A stretch of 40,036 nucleotides of DNA. It comes from an uncultured Collinsella sp. (GTDB taxonomy: Bacteria > Actinomycetota > Coriobacteriia > Coriobacteriales > Coriobacteriaceae). Below are positions 7,081-15,259 of the stretch, piece by piece; the stretch's first letter is position 1, and each line of letters opens with the position of its first letter. A model generated the notes under the pieces. It saw only the letters and a program-made list of their open reading frames with translations. It had not been told where the DNA came from and did not search any database. The DNA is taken from the NCBI GenBank assembly GCA_959605475.1, contig CAUHFS010000018.1, positions 1 to 40,036 of the forward strand, written 5' to 3'. Both the position numbers and the translations under genes were made by a program.

Positions 7081-7142
7081 GTCTCATATAAATGAGGGAG
7101 TAGTCGTGTAATCGGGTTCGCCCGCAGAGAGGGAGCCAGACT

Positions 7143-7721
7143 ATGGGACTCGCAGAACTCGTGTTGCTCGCCGTTGGCCTTTCGATGGACGCCTTTGCCG
7201 TTTCCATCTGCAAGGGCCTCGGCATGAAAAAGATCAACCTTAAAGTCGCTGTGGTGCTCGGTCTGTTCTTTGGCGGGTTTCAGGCCGGCATGCCCGTGAT
7301 CGGTTGGGCACTCGGCAGCCAATTTATGGGCATCATCGGCCCCATCGACCATTGGATTGCCTTTATCCTGCTCGCCTTCATTGGCGGCAAAATGCTGTGG
7401 GAGGCATTTACCGAGGACGAGGATGAAGGCGACGGCAAGGATGCCGAAAAGATTGACCTGGTAGAATACCTGATCCTCGCCATCGCCACCTCAATTGACG
7501 CCCTAGCCGTAGGCATCTCGTTTGCGGCGCTCTCGGTTGACATCGTTCCCGCTGTATCGCTTATCGGCGTCACAACGTTTATCTTCTCCGTCGCCGGCGT
7601 AGCAATCGGCCACACCTTTGGCGCGCGCTACGAAAAGCCTGCCACCATCGTGGGCGGCGTCGTGCTCATCCTCATCGGGCTTAAGATCTTGCTTGAGCAT
7701 CTGGGGATTTTGGCGCTGTAG
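7143..7721 (+). CDS. mntP: Manganese efflux pump MntP
   Basis: Membrane protein of 192 residues that exports Mn2+ and protects against manganese overload. It has six predicted membrane helices arranged as two repeats, each with the family motif: GLSMDAFAVSICKG near residue 15 and ATSIDALAVGISFA near residue 120. An acidic loop (EDEDEGDGKDAEK) separates the two halves. The start is supported by AGGGAG about 7 nt upstream. The gene stands alone and is followed by a terminator. The leader contains GGGAGTAG, reminiscent of the manganese-sensing yybP-ykoY riboswitch, but the second conserved half is not evident. Confidence 0.93.
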   Translation: MGLAELVLLAVGLSMDAFAVSICKGLGMKKINLKVAVVLGLFFGGFQAGMPVIGWALGSQFMGIIGPIDHWIAFILLAFIGGKMLWEAFTEDEDEGDGKDAEKIDLVEYLILAIATSIDALAVGISFAALSVDIVPAVSLIGVTTFIFSVAGVAIGHTFGARYEKPATIVGGVVLILIGLKILLEHLGILAL

Positions 7722-7757
7722 TGCCAAACACAATCGCTCAAAACTCAACGCCAGCAC

Positions 7758-7791
7758 AAGGCCTCATGCAGAGTTTTGCATGAGGCCTTTT
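7758..7791 (+). terminator. Terminator of mntP
   Basis: AAGGCCTCATGCA (7758-7770) pairs with TGCATGAGGCCTTTT (7777-7791), ending in a T run. The loop and right arm carry GAGTTTTGCATG, which resembles the half-site of the hipB operator immediately downstream. Confidence 0.85.
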
Positions 7792-7792
7792 C

Positions 7793-7835
7793 GTGCAGAC
7801 TTTTGCATGTCATACTGATATGCAAAAGTCTGCAC
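7793..7835. promoter_or_regulatory. Perfect palindromic operator of hipBA
   Basis: GTGCAGACTTTTGCAT (7793-7808) is mirrored exactly by ATGCAAAAGTCTGCAC (7820-7835) across an 11-nt spacer containing CATACT. It lies directly before the Shine-Dalgarno of hipB. A related half-site, TGCAGAGTTTTGCATG, occurs upstream at 7767-7782 inside the mntP terminator. Autoregulation by HipB is the expected role by analogy with other hip modules. Confidence 0.8.
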
Positions 7836-7849
7836 GTTAGGAGATCGCC

Positions 7850-8281
7850 GTGGATACCTTTCCCATCACCACACCGCGCCAAGCTGGCATCTACGTGCGC
7901 CAGGCACGCGAGGCTCAGGGTCTCACCCGTGCCGCCCTCGCCAAAAAGGCCGGTGTTTCGGAGCGCCTGCTCGCATCGCTCGAGCTGGGCGACGCCACGG
8001 GTATTCGGCTCGACAAGTTGCTGACCGTTTTTAACGCACTCGGCATAGGTCTCTTTGCGCAAAGCGATAACGACTCCATCGCATCGCCCTCCGAACATCC
8101 GACGACGATAGCGGACCTCCCTATCGTGAACTCGAATGCCCTGCTAAAGCCAAGCGTAGGCAGACGACCCGCCCGACAAGGAACGCCATCTTCCTATGGT
8201 GCCCTGCTGGCCCAAATCGCAGTCGAGCAAGGCCTTTCCGGCACTTCAGACCTCTCCTTTGGCTGTAAGGTTGTGAAATAA
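7850..8281 (+). CDS. hipB: HipB-like antitoxin / transcriptional regulator
   Basis: Protein of 143 residues with an Xre-type helix-turn-helix near residues 14-66 (REAQGLTRAALAKKAGVSERLLASLELG). This is the fold of HipB antitoxins, which bind their own operator and neutralise HipA. The start is GTG, with AGGAG 6 nt upstream. The C-terminal half (about residues 70-143) is rich in Ser, Pro and Gly and probably flexible, longer than in E. coli HipB (88 residues). The stop TAA is followed at once by the hipA ATG, so the two are translationally coupled. The perfect palindrome upstream is the likely operator. Confidence 0.82.
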   Translation: MDTFPITTPRQAGIYVRQAREAQGLTRAALAKKAGVSERLLASLELGDATGIRLDKLLTVFNALGIGLFAQSDNDSIASPSEHPTTIADLPIVNSNALLKPSVGRRPARQGTPSSYGALLAQIAVEQGLSGTSDLSFGCKVVK

Positions 8282-9586
8282 ATGGCAGAGATGGAGCTTG
8301 CGACCCTCATTTGTGGCGAAATCGCCGGCACTCTCCGGCAAGACAAGCATGGACTCTGCAGCTTTGTATACGCCCCAACCTATCGCGGAGCACCGCTATC
8401 GCTAACAATGCCGCTTTCCAATCGCACGTATGGCCATAACATCGTCCGCCCGTTCCTATTTGGCCTTTTGCCCGACAGTCAAGAACAGCGTCGCGCTATT
8501 GCCGCCGAGCATGACGTTGCATCCAACAACCCCGTCGCCCTCTTGTGCCATATCGGTCTTGACTGCGCGGGGGCCGTTCAGTTTTGTCGAGCCGATCAAT
8601 TAGACGCCGCCCGCGGCAGGGTCTCGGCATACCGCCCGCTTACCAATTCTCAAATCGCTCACAAGCTCAAATCAATTCGCGATGACGAAAGAGAGACATG
8701 GATGGGCTCCAACGAAAGCTGGTCCCTGGGCGGCAACCAAGGCAAATTTGCACTAGCTTGGCATGACGGCCAATGGTGCGAATGTCTAGGGTCATCCCCC
8801 ACTACCCATATCTTCAAAAATGGTGTCGTTGGGTTCAAACATCAGGCCTTAAACGAATTCGTCTGCATGAAAACAGCTCGGCGTGCTGGCATTCCAACTG
8901 CCAACGTCTCCTATTGCACATTTGAAGACGAAGCCGCGCTCGTCGTTGAACGGTACGACAGAATGGTCAATAGCAGCGGAAATATCGAAAGGCTGCATCA
9001 GGAGGACTTTTGCCAGGCGCTCGGTGTATTGCCAAGCCAGAAATACACCGCCGACGGAGGACCAACTACACGAGACATCCAAGAACGACTGATTAAAACA
9101 GTCCCCCACCACATGAATCTTGTGCTTTTTACCTATATGTTGTTCTATAACGCCATTATCGGAGCGCCTGACGCACACGCTAAAAACTACTCGCTCATCC
9201 TTGGCAAAGGCACAAACGCGGCGCTCGCCCCCATGTACGATGTCGCATCGGGGCTGGCATACGAGCGCATGCGCCGCCGGGCGCGCCTTGCCATGAGCGT
9301 TGGCGGCGAAAATCGTGTGGGGCGCATCGGTCCAGGCGCTATCCGCCGATACCACGGTATGGGCGACCCCGCGCTGGAGGCGGCGCTCACCGATGCCGGG
9401 CTATCCAAGAAGTTTTGCTTTGCGACCATGATGGACCTCGCCTACGAGGTGCCCATTTGCATGGAAGAGGTCATGGACGAATACGACGACCTGCCCGGCA
9501 TGGCGGACCTGCGCGAGCATATGCTCGGCCCCGTCCGCGAAAACTGCCAGCGCACCCTCGACCTCATCAAGGCGGATATGGGCTAG
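8282..9586 (+). CDS. hipA: HipA-family serine/threonine kinase toxin
   Basis: Kinase of 434 residues. In E. coli, HipA phosphorylates glutamyl-tRNA synthetase and causes growth arrest. Visible features are the N-terminal HipA domain with PLSNRTYGHNIVRPFLFGLLPD, the glycine-rich loop WSLGGNQGKFAL (147-158), VVERYDR (221-227), the catalytic DAHAKN with Asp297, His299 and Asn302, and the metal-binding Asp320 in PMYDVAS. All key residues look intact. The loop reads LGGNQGK where the E. coli autophosphorylation loop reads AGAQEK, so the regulatory Ser is not in the usual context. The substrate cannot be predicted. A strong inverted repeat follows the gene. Confidence 0.88.
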   Translation: MAEMELATLICGEIAGTLRQDKHGLCSFVYAPTYRGAPLSLTMPLSNRTYGHNIVRPFLFGLLPDSQEQRRAIAAEHDVASNNPVALLCHIGLDCAGAVQFCRADQLDAARGRVSAYRPLTNSQIAHKLKSIRDDERETWMGSNESWSLGGNQGKFALAWHDGQWCECLGSSPTTHIFKNGVVGFKHQALNEFVCMKTARRAGIPTANVSYCTFEDEAALVVERYDRMVNSSGNIERLHQEDFCQALGVLPSQKYTADGGPTTRDIQERLIKTVPHHMNLVLFTYMLFYNAIIGAPDAHAKNYSLILGKGTNAALAPMYDVASGLAYERMRRRARLAMSVGGENRVGRIGPGAIRRYHGMGDPALEAALTDAGLSKKFCFATMMDLAYEVPICMEEVMDEYDDLPGMADLREHMLGPVRENCQRTLDLIKADMG

Positions 9587-9616
9587 GTGGCCGCAATTTC
9601 ACATTTCCCAAAAGAA

Positions 9617-9657
9617 GAGAGGGGGCACCCATCGCAAAAGCTCGGGTGCCCCCTCTC
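9617..9657. terminator. Bidirectional terminator between hipA and pepD
   Basis: GAGAGGGGGCACCC (9617-9630) pairs perfectly with GGGTGCCCCCTCTC (9644-9657). The minus-strand side is followed by TTCTTTT, fitting an end for pepD. The plus-strand side has only a weak T run but could still end the hipBA transcript. Confidence 0.75.
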
Positions 9658-9712
9658 ATAATGTCATCTGCAATCCGCTAGCACGTGGCTCGGACTGCTG
9701 TCAGCGCAACCT

Positions 9713-11170
9713 TTACGCAGCGAGGCGCTTGAGGACGTCGATGAGCAGCTCGTAGAAGCGCTCGGCAGAAGCGAGCTCCATGCTCTCGTCCGGGGTGTGG
9801 ACATCGGAGAGCGTCGGGCCCACGGCGATGGCGTCCAGGCCGTGCAGGGCCTCGGCAAACAGGCCGCACTCAAGGCCGGCGTGAATGGACTCGATGCGCA
9901 GCTCGGAGCCAAAGAGCTCGCGATAGCTCTCGACAAAGACGTCGCGGACCGGCGAATGCTCGGCATAGCTCCAGCCGGGATACTCGAACTCAAACTTGGC
10001 GTCGAAGCCCAGGACATCGGCCAGCGTCTGCAGGCGGTCCTTGAACTCGTTCTGCAGCGAGGTGATCGAGGAGCGCGGGGACAGCATGATCTTGACCTGA
10101 TCATCGGAAGTGGCAACCACACCGATGTTGGAGGAGACCTCGACGGAACCGTCGGTAGCGACGTTGCGGCGAATCACGCCGTTAGGGGCAAGACGCAGGG
10201 CGCGGATGAGGGCGAGCGCGGACTTCTGGTCCATGGCCTCGACCTCGGCGTCGTCGGCAATCTCGACGGTGCAGGTAAAGCCGGGGTCGAAGACCTCGAG
10301 CTCGGCAGTGACGTCGGCGATGATGCCCTTGGCGACCTGCGCCGCGGCCTCGGCGGCAGCGTGGTCGGCGTAAACCAGCTCGGCCTTGCACTCACGGTTG
10401 ATGGCGTTGTCCTTAGTGCCGCCGTTAAAGCTGACGATGGCGGGCTCGCCGGCGACCATCAGGCGGTCGATGATGCGGGCCATGATGAGGTTGCCGTTGC
10501 CGCGCTCCAGGTTGATGTCGGAGCCGGAGTGACCGCCCAGCAGGCCGGAAATGTCGAGCGTAAGGGTGCTGCCGGTCTTGTGCTCGCGCACGATCGGGCA
10601 GGTGTAGGTAACGACGACGCCGCCGGCGCAGCTGACGGTGGCCACGCCCTCCTCCTCGGAGTCGAGGTTAATCATGGTGCGGGCGCTGATCTGGGACTTG
10701 TCGAGCGTCTCGGCGCCAACCAGGCCGGTCTCCTCGTCGGTGGTGAACACGCACTCGAGGGCCGGATGAGCAATCGAATCGTCGTTGAGCACGGTAAGCA
10801 TAAGAGCGACGGCGATACCGTTGTCGGCACCCAGGGTGGTACCGTTGGCGGTGAGGACGCCGTCCTTGACGACCAGGTCGATACCATCGGTCATAAAGTC
10901 GTGCTCAACGGAGCCCAACTTGTCGCACACCATATCGATGTGGCCCTGCAGCATCACGGTCGGGGCATTCTCGGCACCGGCAGATGCGGGCTTGCGAATG
11001 ATGACGTTGTAGACCTCGTCCTGGTACACATCAAAGCCGCGCTCCTTGGCAAACGCAACCAGGAAATCGCTGATGCCCTTCTCGTTGCCAGACCCACGGG
11101 GGATCGCGCTGACCTCCTCAAAGAAATGGAACAGCTGGGCGGGCTCGTAGCCGGTAATCTTGTAGTCCAT
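9713..11170 (-). CDS. pepD: Aminoacyl-histidine dipeptidase PepD (M20 family)
   Basis: Zinc dipeptidase of 485 residues cleaving Xaa-His and other dipeptides, including carnosine, in the cytoplasm. The M20 metal-site blocks are clear: MLQGHIDMV, GTTLGADNGIAVA with the bridging Asp, TTDEETGLVGAETL with the catalytic Glu pair, and NLDSEEEG. A dimerisation lid domain follows (GLLGGHSGSDINLERGNGN). The frame is open 35 codons further upstream, but AAGGAGG lies 7 nt before the ATG at 11170, and homology to PepD starts there (MDYKITGYEPAQLFHFFEEVSAIPRGSGNE). It is transcribed alone. Confidence 0.93.
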   Translation of the reverse strand: MDYKITGYEPAQLFHFFEEVSAIPRGSGNEKGISDFLVAFAKERGFDVYQDEVYNVIIRKPASAGAENAPTVMLQGHIDMVCDKLGSVEHDFMTDGIDLVVKDGVLTANGTTLGADNGIAVALMLTVLNDDSIAHPALECVFTTDEETGLVGAETLDKSQISARTMINLDSEEEGVATVSCAGGVVVTYTCPIVREHKTGSTLTLDISGLLGGHSGSDINLERGNGNLIMARIIDRLMVAGEPAIVSFNGGTKDNAINRECKAELVYADHAAAEAAAQVAKGIIADVTAELEVFDPGFTCTVEIADDAEVEAMDQKSALALIRALRLAPNGVIRRNVATDGSVEVSSNIGVVATSDDQVKIMLSPRSSITSLQNEFKDRLQTLADVLGFDAKFEFEYPGWSYAEHSPVRDVFVESYRELFGSELRIESIHAGLECGLFAEALHGLDAIAVGPTLSDVHTPDESMELASAERFYELLIDVLKRLAA

Positions 11171-11318
11171 GGTGCCTCCTTGGCGCAACTGGTTAGACAG
11201 TAAGACATGCGACTTGTATATTCCCAGACTTTGCGTGCATAAACCAGTCGAAAACGCCGAGCGCTCTCGCATCATCGGCTAACGGTGAGTAAACGCCACT
11301 TTATCAAGATAAAGCAGG

Positions 11319-11840
11319 TTAGACGGGCCGTGCTGAGGGGACGTTGGACCCTTCAACCAACTTCAACGCCTGTTGAACATTAATGCATACACCATTGGTA
11401 TGATTAATAAGATTCTTATCCTCCGTCACGACGTAATCGGCATCAATGCGATTGGCGACGCCCAGCATCAGGTCGTCCTCAAAGTCGTTGTGATGATACT
11501 TGAACACAAAGGAGTCGAAGACCTCGTCTGCACCGACCGGCGCGATGAGGGCGAGCTCGCGCATCTGCCGAACGCATGCCCAGGCCGTTTCGTCCGCCGC
11601 CGCAATGGCGTTATCGCTCAGCGAACCATTCTTCCTTCGGCACTCCCTCTTAATCGCCGCCGAGACAAGATACGAGACATCTTTGACCGAAAGGGACGAG
11701 GCAAACAGGGCAATCCGCTCCGAGGCGTCGGCAATCTCGATCAGATGGACGACATTTGCCGTACGGTCGGACCTGCCAGAAAAATAATCCATCCATACGT
11801 TGGTATCGATTAACAGCTTGAGGACGCCTTCTGTGCTCAT
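11319..11840 (-). CDS. PIN-domain toxin (VapC-like)
   Basis: Protein of 173 residues with a PIN-domain nuclease fold. The first acidic motif is LLIDTNVWMDYFSG (Asp near residue 12). A second acidic region follows mid-protein, and the C-terminal block NDFEDDLMLGVANRIDADYVVTEDKNL carries the last carboxylates. PIN toxins usually cut tRNA or rRNA. ATG was chosen as the start because it forms a 4-nt ATGA overlap with the antitoxin stop, the usual coupling of such pairs. An in-frame GTG lies four codons upstream. The partner is a RelB/DinJ-type ribbon-helix-helix protein and not a VapB/AbrB type, an uncommon combination. Confidence 0.8.
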   Translation of the reverse strand: MSTEGVLKLLIDTNVWMDYFSGRSDRTANVVHLIEIADASERIALFASSLSVKDVSYLVSAAIKRECRRKNGSLSDNAIAAADETAWACVRQMRELALIAPVGADEVFDSFVFKYHHNDFEDDLMLGVANRIDADYVVTEDKNLINHTNGVCINVQQALKLVEGSNVPSARPV

Positions 11841-12196
11841 AGTTCCACCCACTCGGGATAGCGCTCCGCCATGGCCTCCTCATAGAGGTCGTCATAGTCT
11901 CCCGAGAACTCAGGGATGGGGATGCCGTATTTGAGGCACGAATCGCGAACGATATGGCTGCCTTGCGCGGCCCTTGACTCCATGCGCTGGGGCTCCACTC
12001 CGTCAGAAACCGGAGCCGCCGCGTCTCCCTTCGAGGGCATGCGTCCGTTAACGACCAGATACTCCCAAAGTGTCCGAACAGCTTGTGACGGCGTCATGCC
12101 AATATGAGTCAGGACGGCGTCTCCTGCCTCTTTGAGCTGACGATCTATACGCACGTTCATCTGAACTGGCCGCGTGTCGAGCATTGATGTAGGCAT
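11837..12196 (-). CDS. RelB/DinJ-family antitoxin
   Basis: Protein of 119 residues whose N-terminal region (VQMNVRIDRQLKEAGDAVLTHIGMTPSQAVRTLWEYLVVNGRMPS) matches the RelB/DinJ ribbon-helix-helix family. This family dimerises on its operator and wraps its C-terminal tail around a toxin. The tail here is long and acidic (EFSGDYDDLYEEAMAERYPEWVEL), suitable for masking a nuclease. AAGGAG 6 nt upstream supports the ATG at 12196; an open extension of 20 codons upstream is rejected because it runs through the operator. The toxin gene overlaps the stop codon by 4 nt. A small palindrome lies just upstream of the Shine-Dalgarno. Confidence 0.8.
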   Translation of the reverse strand: MPTSMLDTRPVQMNVRIDRQLKEAGDAVLTHIGMTPSQAVRTLWEYLVVNGRMPSKGDAAAPVSDGVEPQRMESRAAQGSHIVRDSCLKYGIPIPEFSGDYDDLYEEAMAERYPEWVEL

Positions 12197-12207
12197 ATCA
12201 GCTCCTT

Positions 12208-12238
12208 TGCTATACGGTATCTCAATTTTAGTATAGCA
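12208..12238 (-). promoter_or_regulatory. Operator/promoter of the RelB-PIN module
   Basis: TGCTATAC (12208-12215) and GTATAGCA (12231-12238) form an inverted repeat with a 15-nt spacer. Read on the minus strand the right arm supplies TGCTATACT, an extended -10 box. The antitoxin dimer would therefore cover the promoter. Confidence 0.6.
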
Positions 12239-12261
12239 CGGCAGATTAAAGCGCATTTCAA

Positions 12262-12300
12262 TAGAAATGGGGGCGCTTCCTTATCGGAAACGCCCCCGTT
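12262..12300 (-). terminator. Terminator of clpC
   Basis: On the minus strand AACGGGGGCG pairs with CGCCCCC across a loop that itself pairs TTTCC with GGAA. The stem is followed by ATTTCTATT. It lies about 20 nt after the clpC stop. Confidence 0.75.
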
Positions 12301-12319
12301 ATACAAGATATGTTAATGC

Positions 12320-14962
12320 CTACAGCGCACCAGAGCCGGCTTGCATCATGCCGCCGGGGCCCGAGGTCACGCCACTGCTCACAGGCGCGGCGTTTCCGGT
12401 GTGCGGCGCCGCCGGAGCGGTATCGCCCCCGAGCGTGCCCGCCGGACGCGGTGCCGGGATCTCGCCCGTGCCATGGCTAAAGACAAACTTGCCGTCGGCC
12501 ACATCGCACAGGACGGTATCGCCCTCGCCCCACTCGCCGGCCAGCAGCTCCTCGGACAGCGGGTCCTCGATGAGCTTTTGAATAGCACGGCGCAGCGGAC
12601 GCGCACCGTTGGTGAGGTCGGTGCCCTCGGCCACGATCTTGTCATAGGCCGCATCGGTAAGCTTGATGTTCATGCCGTTTGCGATCAGGCGCTGGCGCAG
12701 ATCGTCCACCAGCAGGTGCGCAATCTTGGTCAGGTTCTCGCCCGAAAGCTTCTGGAACACCACGATGTCGTCGATGCGGTTGAGCAGCTCGGGGCGGAAC
12801 AGGCGCTTGAGCTCACCCATCGCGCGACCGCGGATCTCGCTCGACGTGAGACCCTGCTCGCCGGTGGTGCCAAAGCCAACGCTCGCATCCTGCGCAATCT
12901 CGCGGGCGCCCACGTTGGACGTCATGATGATCACGGTATTGCGGAAGTCGACCGTCTTGCCCTGGCTATCGGTCAGACGACCCTCCTCCAGCACCTGCAG
13001 CAAGATGTTGAAGATATCGGGGTGCGCCTTCTCGATCTCGTCGAACAGCACGACCGAGTACGGGTGACGACGAACGGCCTTGGTGAGCTGGCCGCCCTCG
13101 TCGTGACCGACGTAACCCGGAGGGCTACCGATGAGCTTGGAGACCTCGAACTCGCTACCGAACTCCGACATGTCGAAGCTGATGAGCGCGTCCTTGCTGC
13201 CAAAGAGGTACTCGGCAAGCGTCTTGGCGAGCTCGGTCTTGCCTGTGCCGGTGGGACCCAGGAAGATAAAGCTGCCGCCGGGGCGACGCGGGTCCTTGAG
13301 GGGTGAGCGGCTGCGGCGCACTGCCTTGGCCACGGCCTCGACGGCTTCGTCCTGGCCGATAATGCGGGTCTTGAGCACGCTTTCGGTCTGCAGCAGGCGA
13401 CGGCTCTCGCTCTCGGTGAGCGAAGACACCGGTACACCCGAGGTCACGGAGACGATGTCGGCGATCTGGGCGACGTCGATGGTGAGCGGGCTGGCGTCGA
13501 GCTCGGCGGTCCAGGCAGCCTTGGCCTCGGCGAGCTCAATCTCGGCGGCCTTCTGCTGCTCGGTAATCTCGGCGGCCTTGTTCATGTCGTCGCTCTCGGT
13601 GGCCTCCTGCGCGGCGGCCTTGAGCTCCTCGATGCGATGCTCGGCTTCGCGCACCGGCTCGGGCGCGCGATTCGCGGCAATTCGAGCGCGGGCACCGGCC
13701 TCGTCAATGAGGTCGATGGCCTTATCGGGCAGGAAGCGATCCTGGATGTAGCGGTTGGAAAGGTTCGCGGCGGCCTCGATAGCACCCTGCGTATAGCGCA
13801 CATGGTGGTGCTCCTCGTAGCGCGGCTTGAGCGCGGTCAGAATCTTGACCGTGTCCTCGACGCTCGGCTCCTCGACATCGATGGTCTGGAAGCGACGCTC
13901 GAAGGCCGGGTCCTTGGTGAGGTACTTGCGGAATTCCTCGGCCGTGGTGGCGCCGATAATCTGGAAGGCACCACGCGCGAGCACGGGCTTGAGCATGGAG
14001 CTTGCATCGATGGATCCCTCGGCAGAACCGGCACCGATGATGGTGTGCATCTCGTCGATAAACAGAATGACGTCGTCGGCCTCGGTCGCCTCCTGGATCA
14101 CGTTCTTGAGGCGCTCCTCAAACTCACCGCGATACTTGGCGCCCGCGACAAGACCCGGCAGGTCAAGCGTCCAGATGTTCTGGTTCATGAGGTTCTCGGG
14201 CACATTGCCGGCAGCGATCTGCTGTGCCAGGCCCTCGACGATGGCCGTCTTGCCCACGCCGGGGTCGCCCAGAATGAGCGGGTTGTTCTTGGTGCGGCGC
14301 GAAAGAATTTCCATCATACGCTGGACTTCCTTTTCGCGACCAATTACAGGGTCGAGCTCGCCGTCGCGCGCCTTCTGCGTAAGGTTGGTGGCGAACTGCT
14401 TAAGCGTATCGGTGCCACCCCCCTTTTGCTGAGAGGCATCCGAGCCGCTAAAGAACGGCAGGCCCGCACCGGGACGACCAGCACCGGCGCCGGCGAGCGG
14501 ACGCTTCTTGTCCTGGTCCTTGGCGGTGAGTTTCTCGATAGCCTTTTTGATGGAGGCGGACGACACGCCCAAGCGCATGAGGATGTCCATGGCCATGCCG
14601 TTGCCCTCTTCGACAATGCCGATGAGCAAGTGCTCGGTCGACACATAGGTCTGGTTGTTCTCTCGTGCCACACGGAAGGAGCGCTCCATCACGCTGATGA
14701 CGAGCGGCGTAAAGGCGAGCTTGGCAGCCTCGGTCTCCTCGCTGGGCTCGGGAACCGTGGTCTGGACCTCTTTGAGGGTATCCATGATGTCATCGTAGGA
14801 GATGTCGAGCGAACGCAGTGCCTCGGCGGCAATGCCCTCGTCCTCCTTGGCAAGCGCGAGCAGCAGGTGCTCGGTGCCCACCTTATTTGAGTGCAGATCG
14901 AGCGCCTCCTGCTTGGCCATGGACATGACCTTGCGCGCGCGATCGGTAAAACGGTCTAACAT
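12320..14962 (-). CDS. clpC: ATP-dependent Clp protease ATPase subunit ClpC
   Basis: AAA+ unfoldase of 880 residues that feeds substrates to ClpP. It has a double Clp-N domain (residues 1-145), the first ATPase domain with Walker A GDPGVGKT, a middle region holding the UVR-like coiled coil (EHRIEELKAAAQEATESDDMNKAAEI), the second ATPase domain with GPTGTGKT and the VGHDEGGQLT pore loop, and a D2-small domain. The last 50 or so residues are a low-complexity Gly/Ala/Pro/Ser tail, absent from the 810-residue Bacillus protein. The neighbours ctsR, mcsA and mcsB of Firmicutes clpC operons are absent, and no CtsR heptad operator was seen, so its control differs. AGAGGA precedes the start. Confidence 0.96.
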   Translation of the reverse strand: MLDRFTDRARKVMSMAKQEALDLHSNKVGTEHLLLALAKEDEGIAAEALRSLDISYDDIMDTLKEVQTTVPEPSEETEAAKLAFTPLVISVMERSFRVARENNQTYVSTEHLLIGIVEEGNGMAMDILMRLGVSSASIKKAIEKLTAKDQDKKRPLAGAGAGRPGAGLPFFSGSDASQQKGGGTDTLKQFATNLTQKARDGELDPVIGREKEVQRMMEILSRRTKNNPLILGDPGVGKTAIVEGLAQQIAAGNVPENLMNQNIWTLDLPGLVAGAKYRGEFEERLKNVIQEATEADDVILFIDEMHTIIGAGSAEGSIDASSMLKPVLARGAFQIIGATTAEEFRKYLTKDPAFERRFQTIDVEEPSVEDTVKILTALKPRYEEHHHVRYTQGAIEAAANLSNRYIQDRFLPDKAIDLIDEAGARARIAANRAPEPVREAEHRIEELKAAAQEATESDDMNKAAEITEQQKAAEIELAEAKAAWTAELDASPLTIDVAQIADIVSVTSGVPVSSLTESESRRLLQTESVLKTRIIGQDEAVEAVAKAVRRSRSPLKDPRRPGGSFIFLGPTGTGKTELAKTLAEYLFGSKDALISFDMSEFGSEFEVSKLIGSPPGYVGHDEGGQLTKAVRRHPYSVVLFDEIEKAHPDIFNILLQVLEEGRLTDSQGKTVDFRNTVIIMTSNVGAREIAQDASVGFGTTGEQGLTSSEIRGRAMGELKRLFRPELLNRIDDIVVFQKLSGENLTKIAHLLVDDLRQRLIANGMNIKLTDAAYDKIVAEGTDLTNGARPLRRAIQKLIEDPLSEELLAGEWGEGDTVLCDVADGKFVFSHGTGEIPAPRPAGTLGGDTAPAAPHTGNAAPVSSGVTSGPGGMMQAGSGAL

Positions 14963-14998
14963 GCTAGTTCCTCTTAGACGAGCTAGTTTTTCAAACGC

Positions 14999-15023
14999 AA
15001 AGCGCCACTCGTGGCGGCGCTTT
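14999..15023 (-). terminator. Hairpin before clpC, possible terminator of the ThrE gene
   Basis: AAAGCGCC (14999-15006) pairs with GGCGCTTT (15016-15023), and GCCAC/GTGGC can pair alternatively inside. On the minus strand it is followed by GCGTTTG and a run of five T. It lies about 235 nt past the ThrE gene and only about 37 nt before clpC, so it could also be part of the clpC leader. Confidence 0.5.
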
Positions 15024-15134
15024 GGTCTCTTTACCCATATGGAGTATATGTTAACCGTTGGGACCTTTCCTGCCCGTAGCCGCGCGACAACGTCTACAAA
15101 AAAGGAATTGCCAGGTGCCTCTGCATCGGCCCAA

Positions 15135-15225
15135 CGAGCGTGGATTTTCGGACACCCATTCCACGAGCGTGGATAATCTCCCGTTTTGAGCCCGTAAACA
15201 GGCCAAAAACGGGAGATTATCCACG
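15135..15225. repeat. Dispersed repeat with perfect 20-bp palindrome
   Basis: CGAGCGTGGAT occurs at 15135-15145 and 15164-15174. The second copy runs into a perfect 20-bp inverted repeat, 15168-15187 against 15206-15225, with an 18-nt loop containing GCC...GGC. It resembles 751-812 in reverse orientation. It lies just downstream of the ThrE gene. No coding frame is convincing in the 297-nt gap between that gene and clpC. Confidence 0.7.
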
Positions 15226-15259
15226 TTCATGTTTTGCGGATCAGTTTCATTTGCACCAA

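Noticed and set aside
11171..11275. 35-codon N-terminal extension of PepD
   Set aside because: A strong AAGGAGG precedes the internal ATG and similarity to the family begins there.
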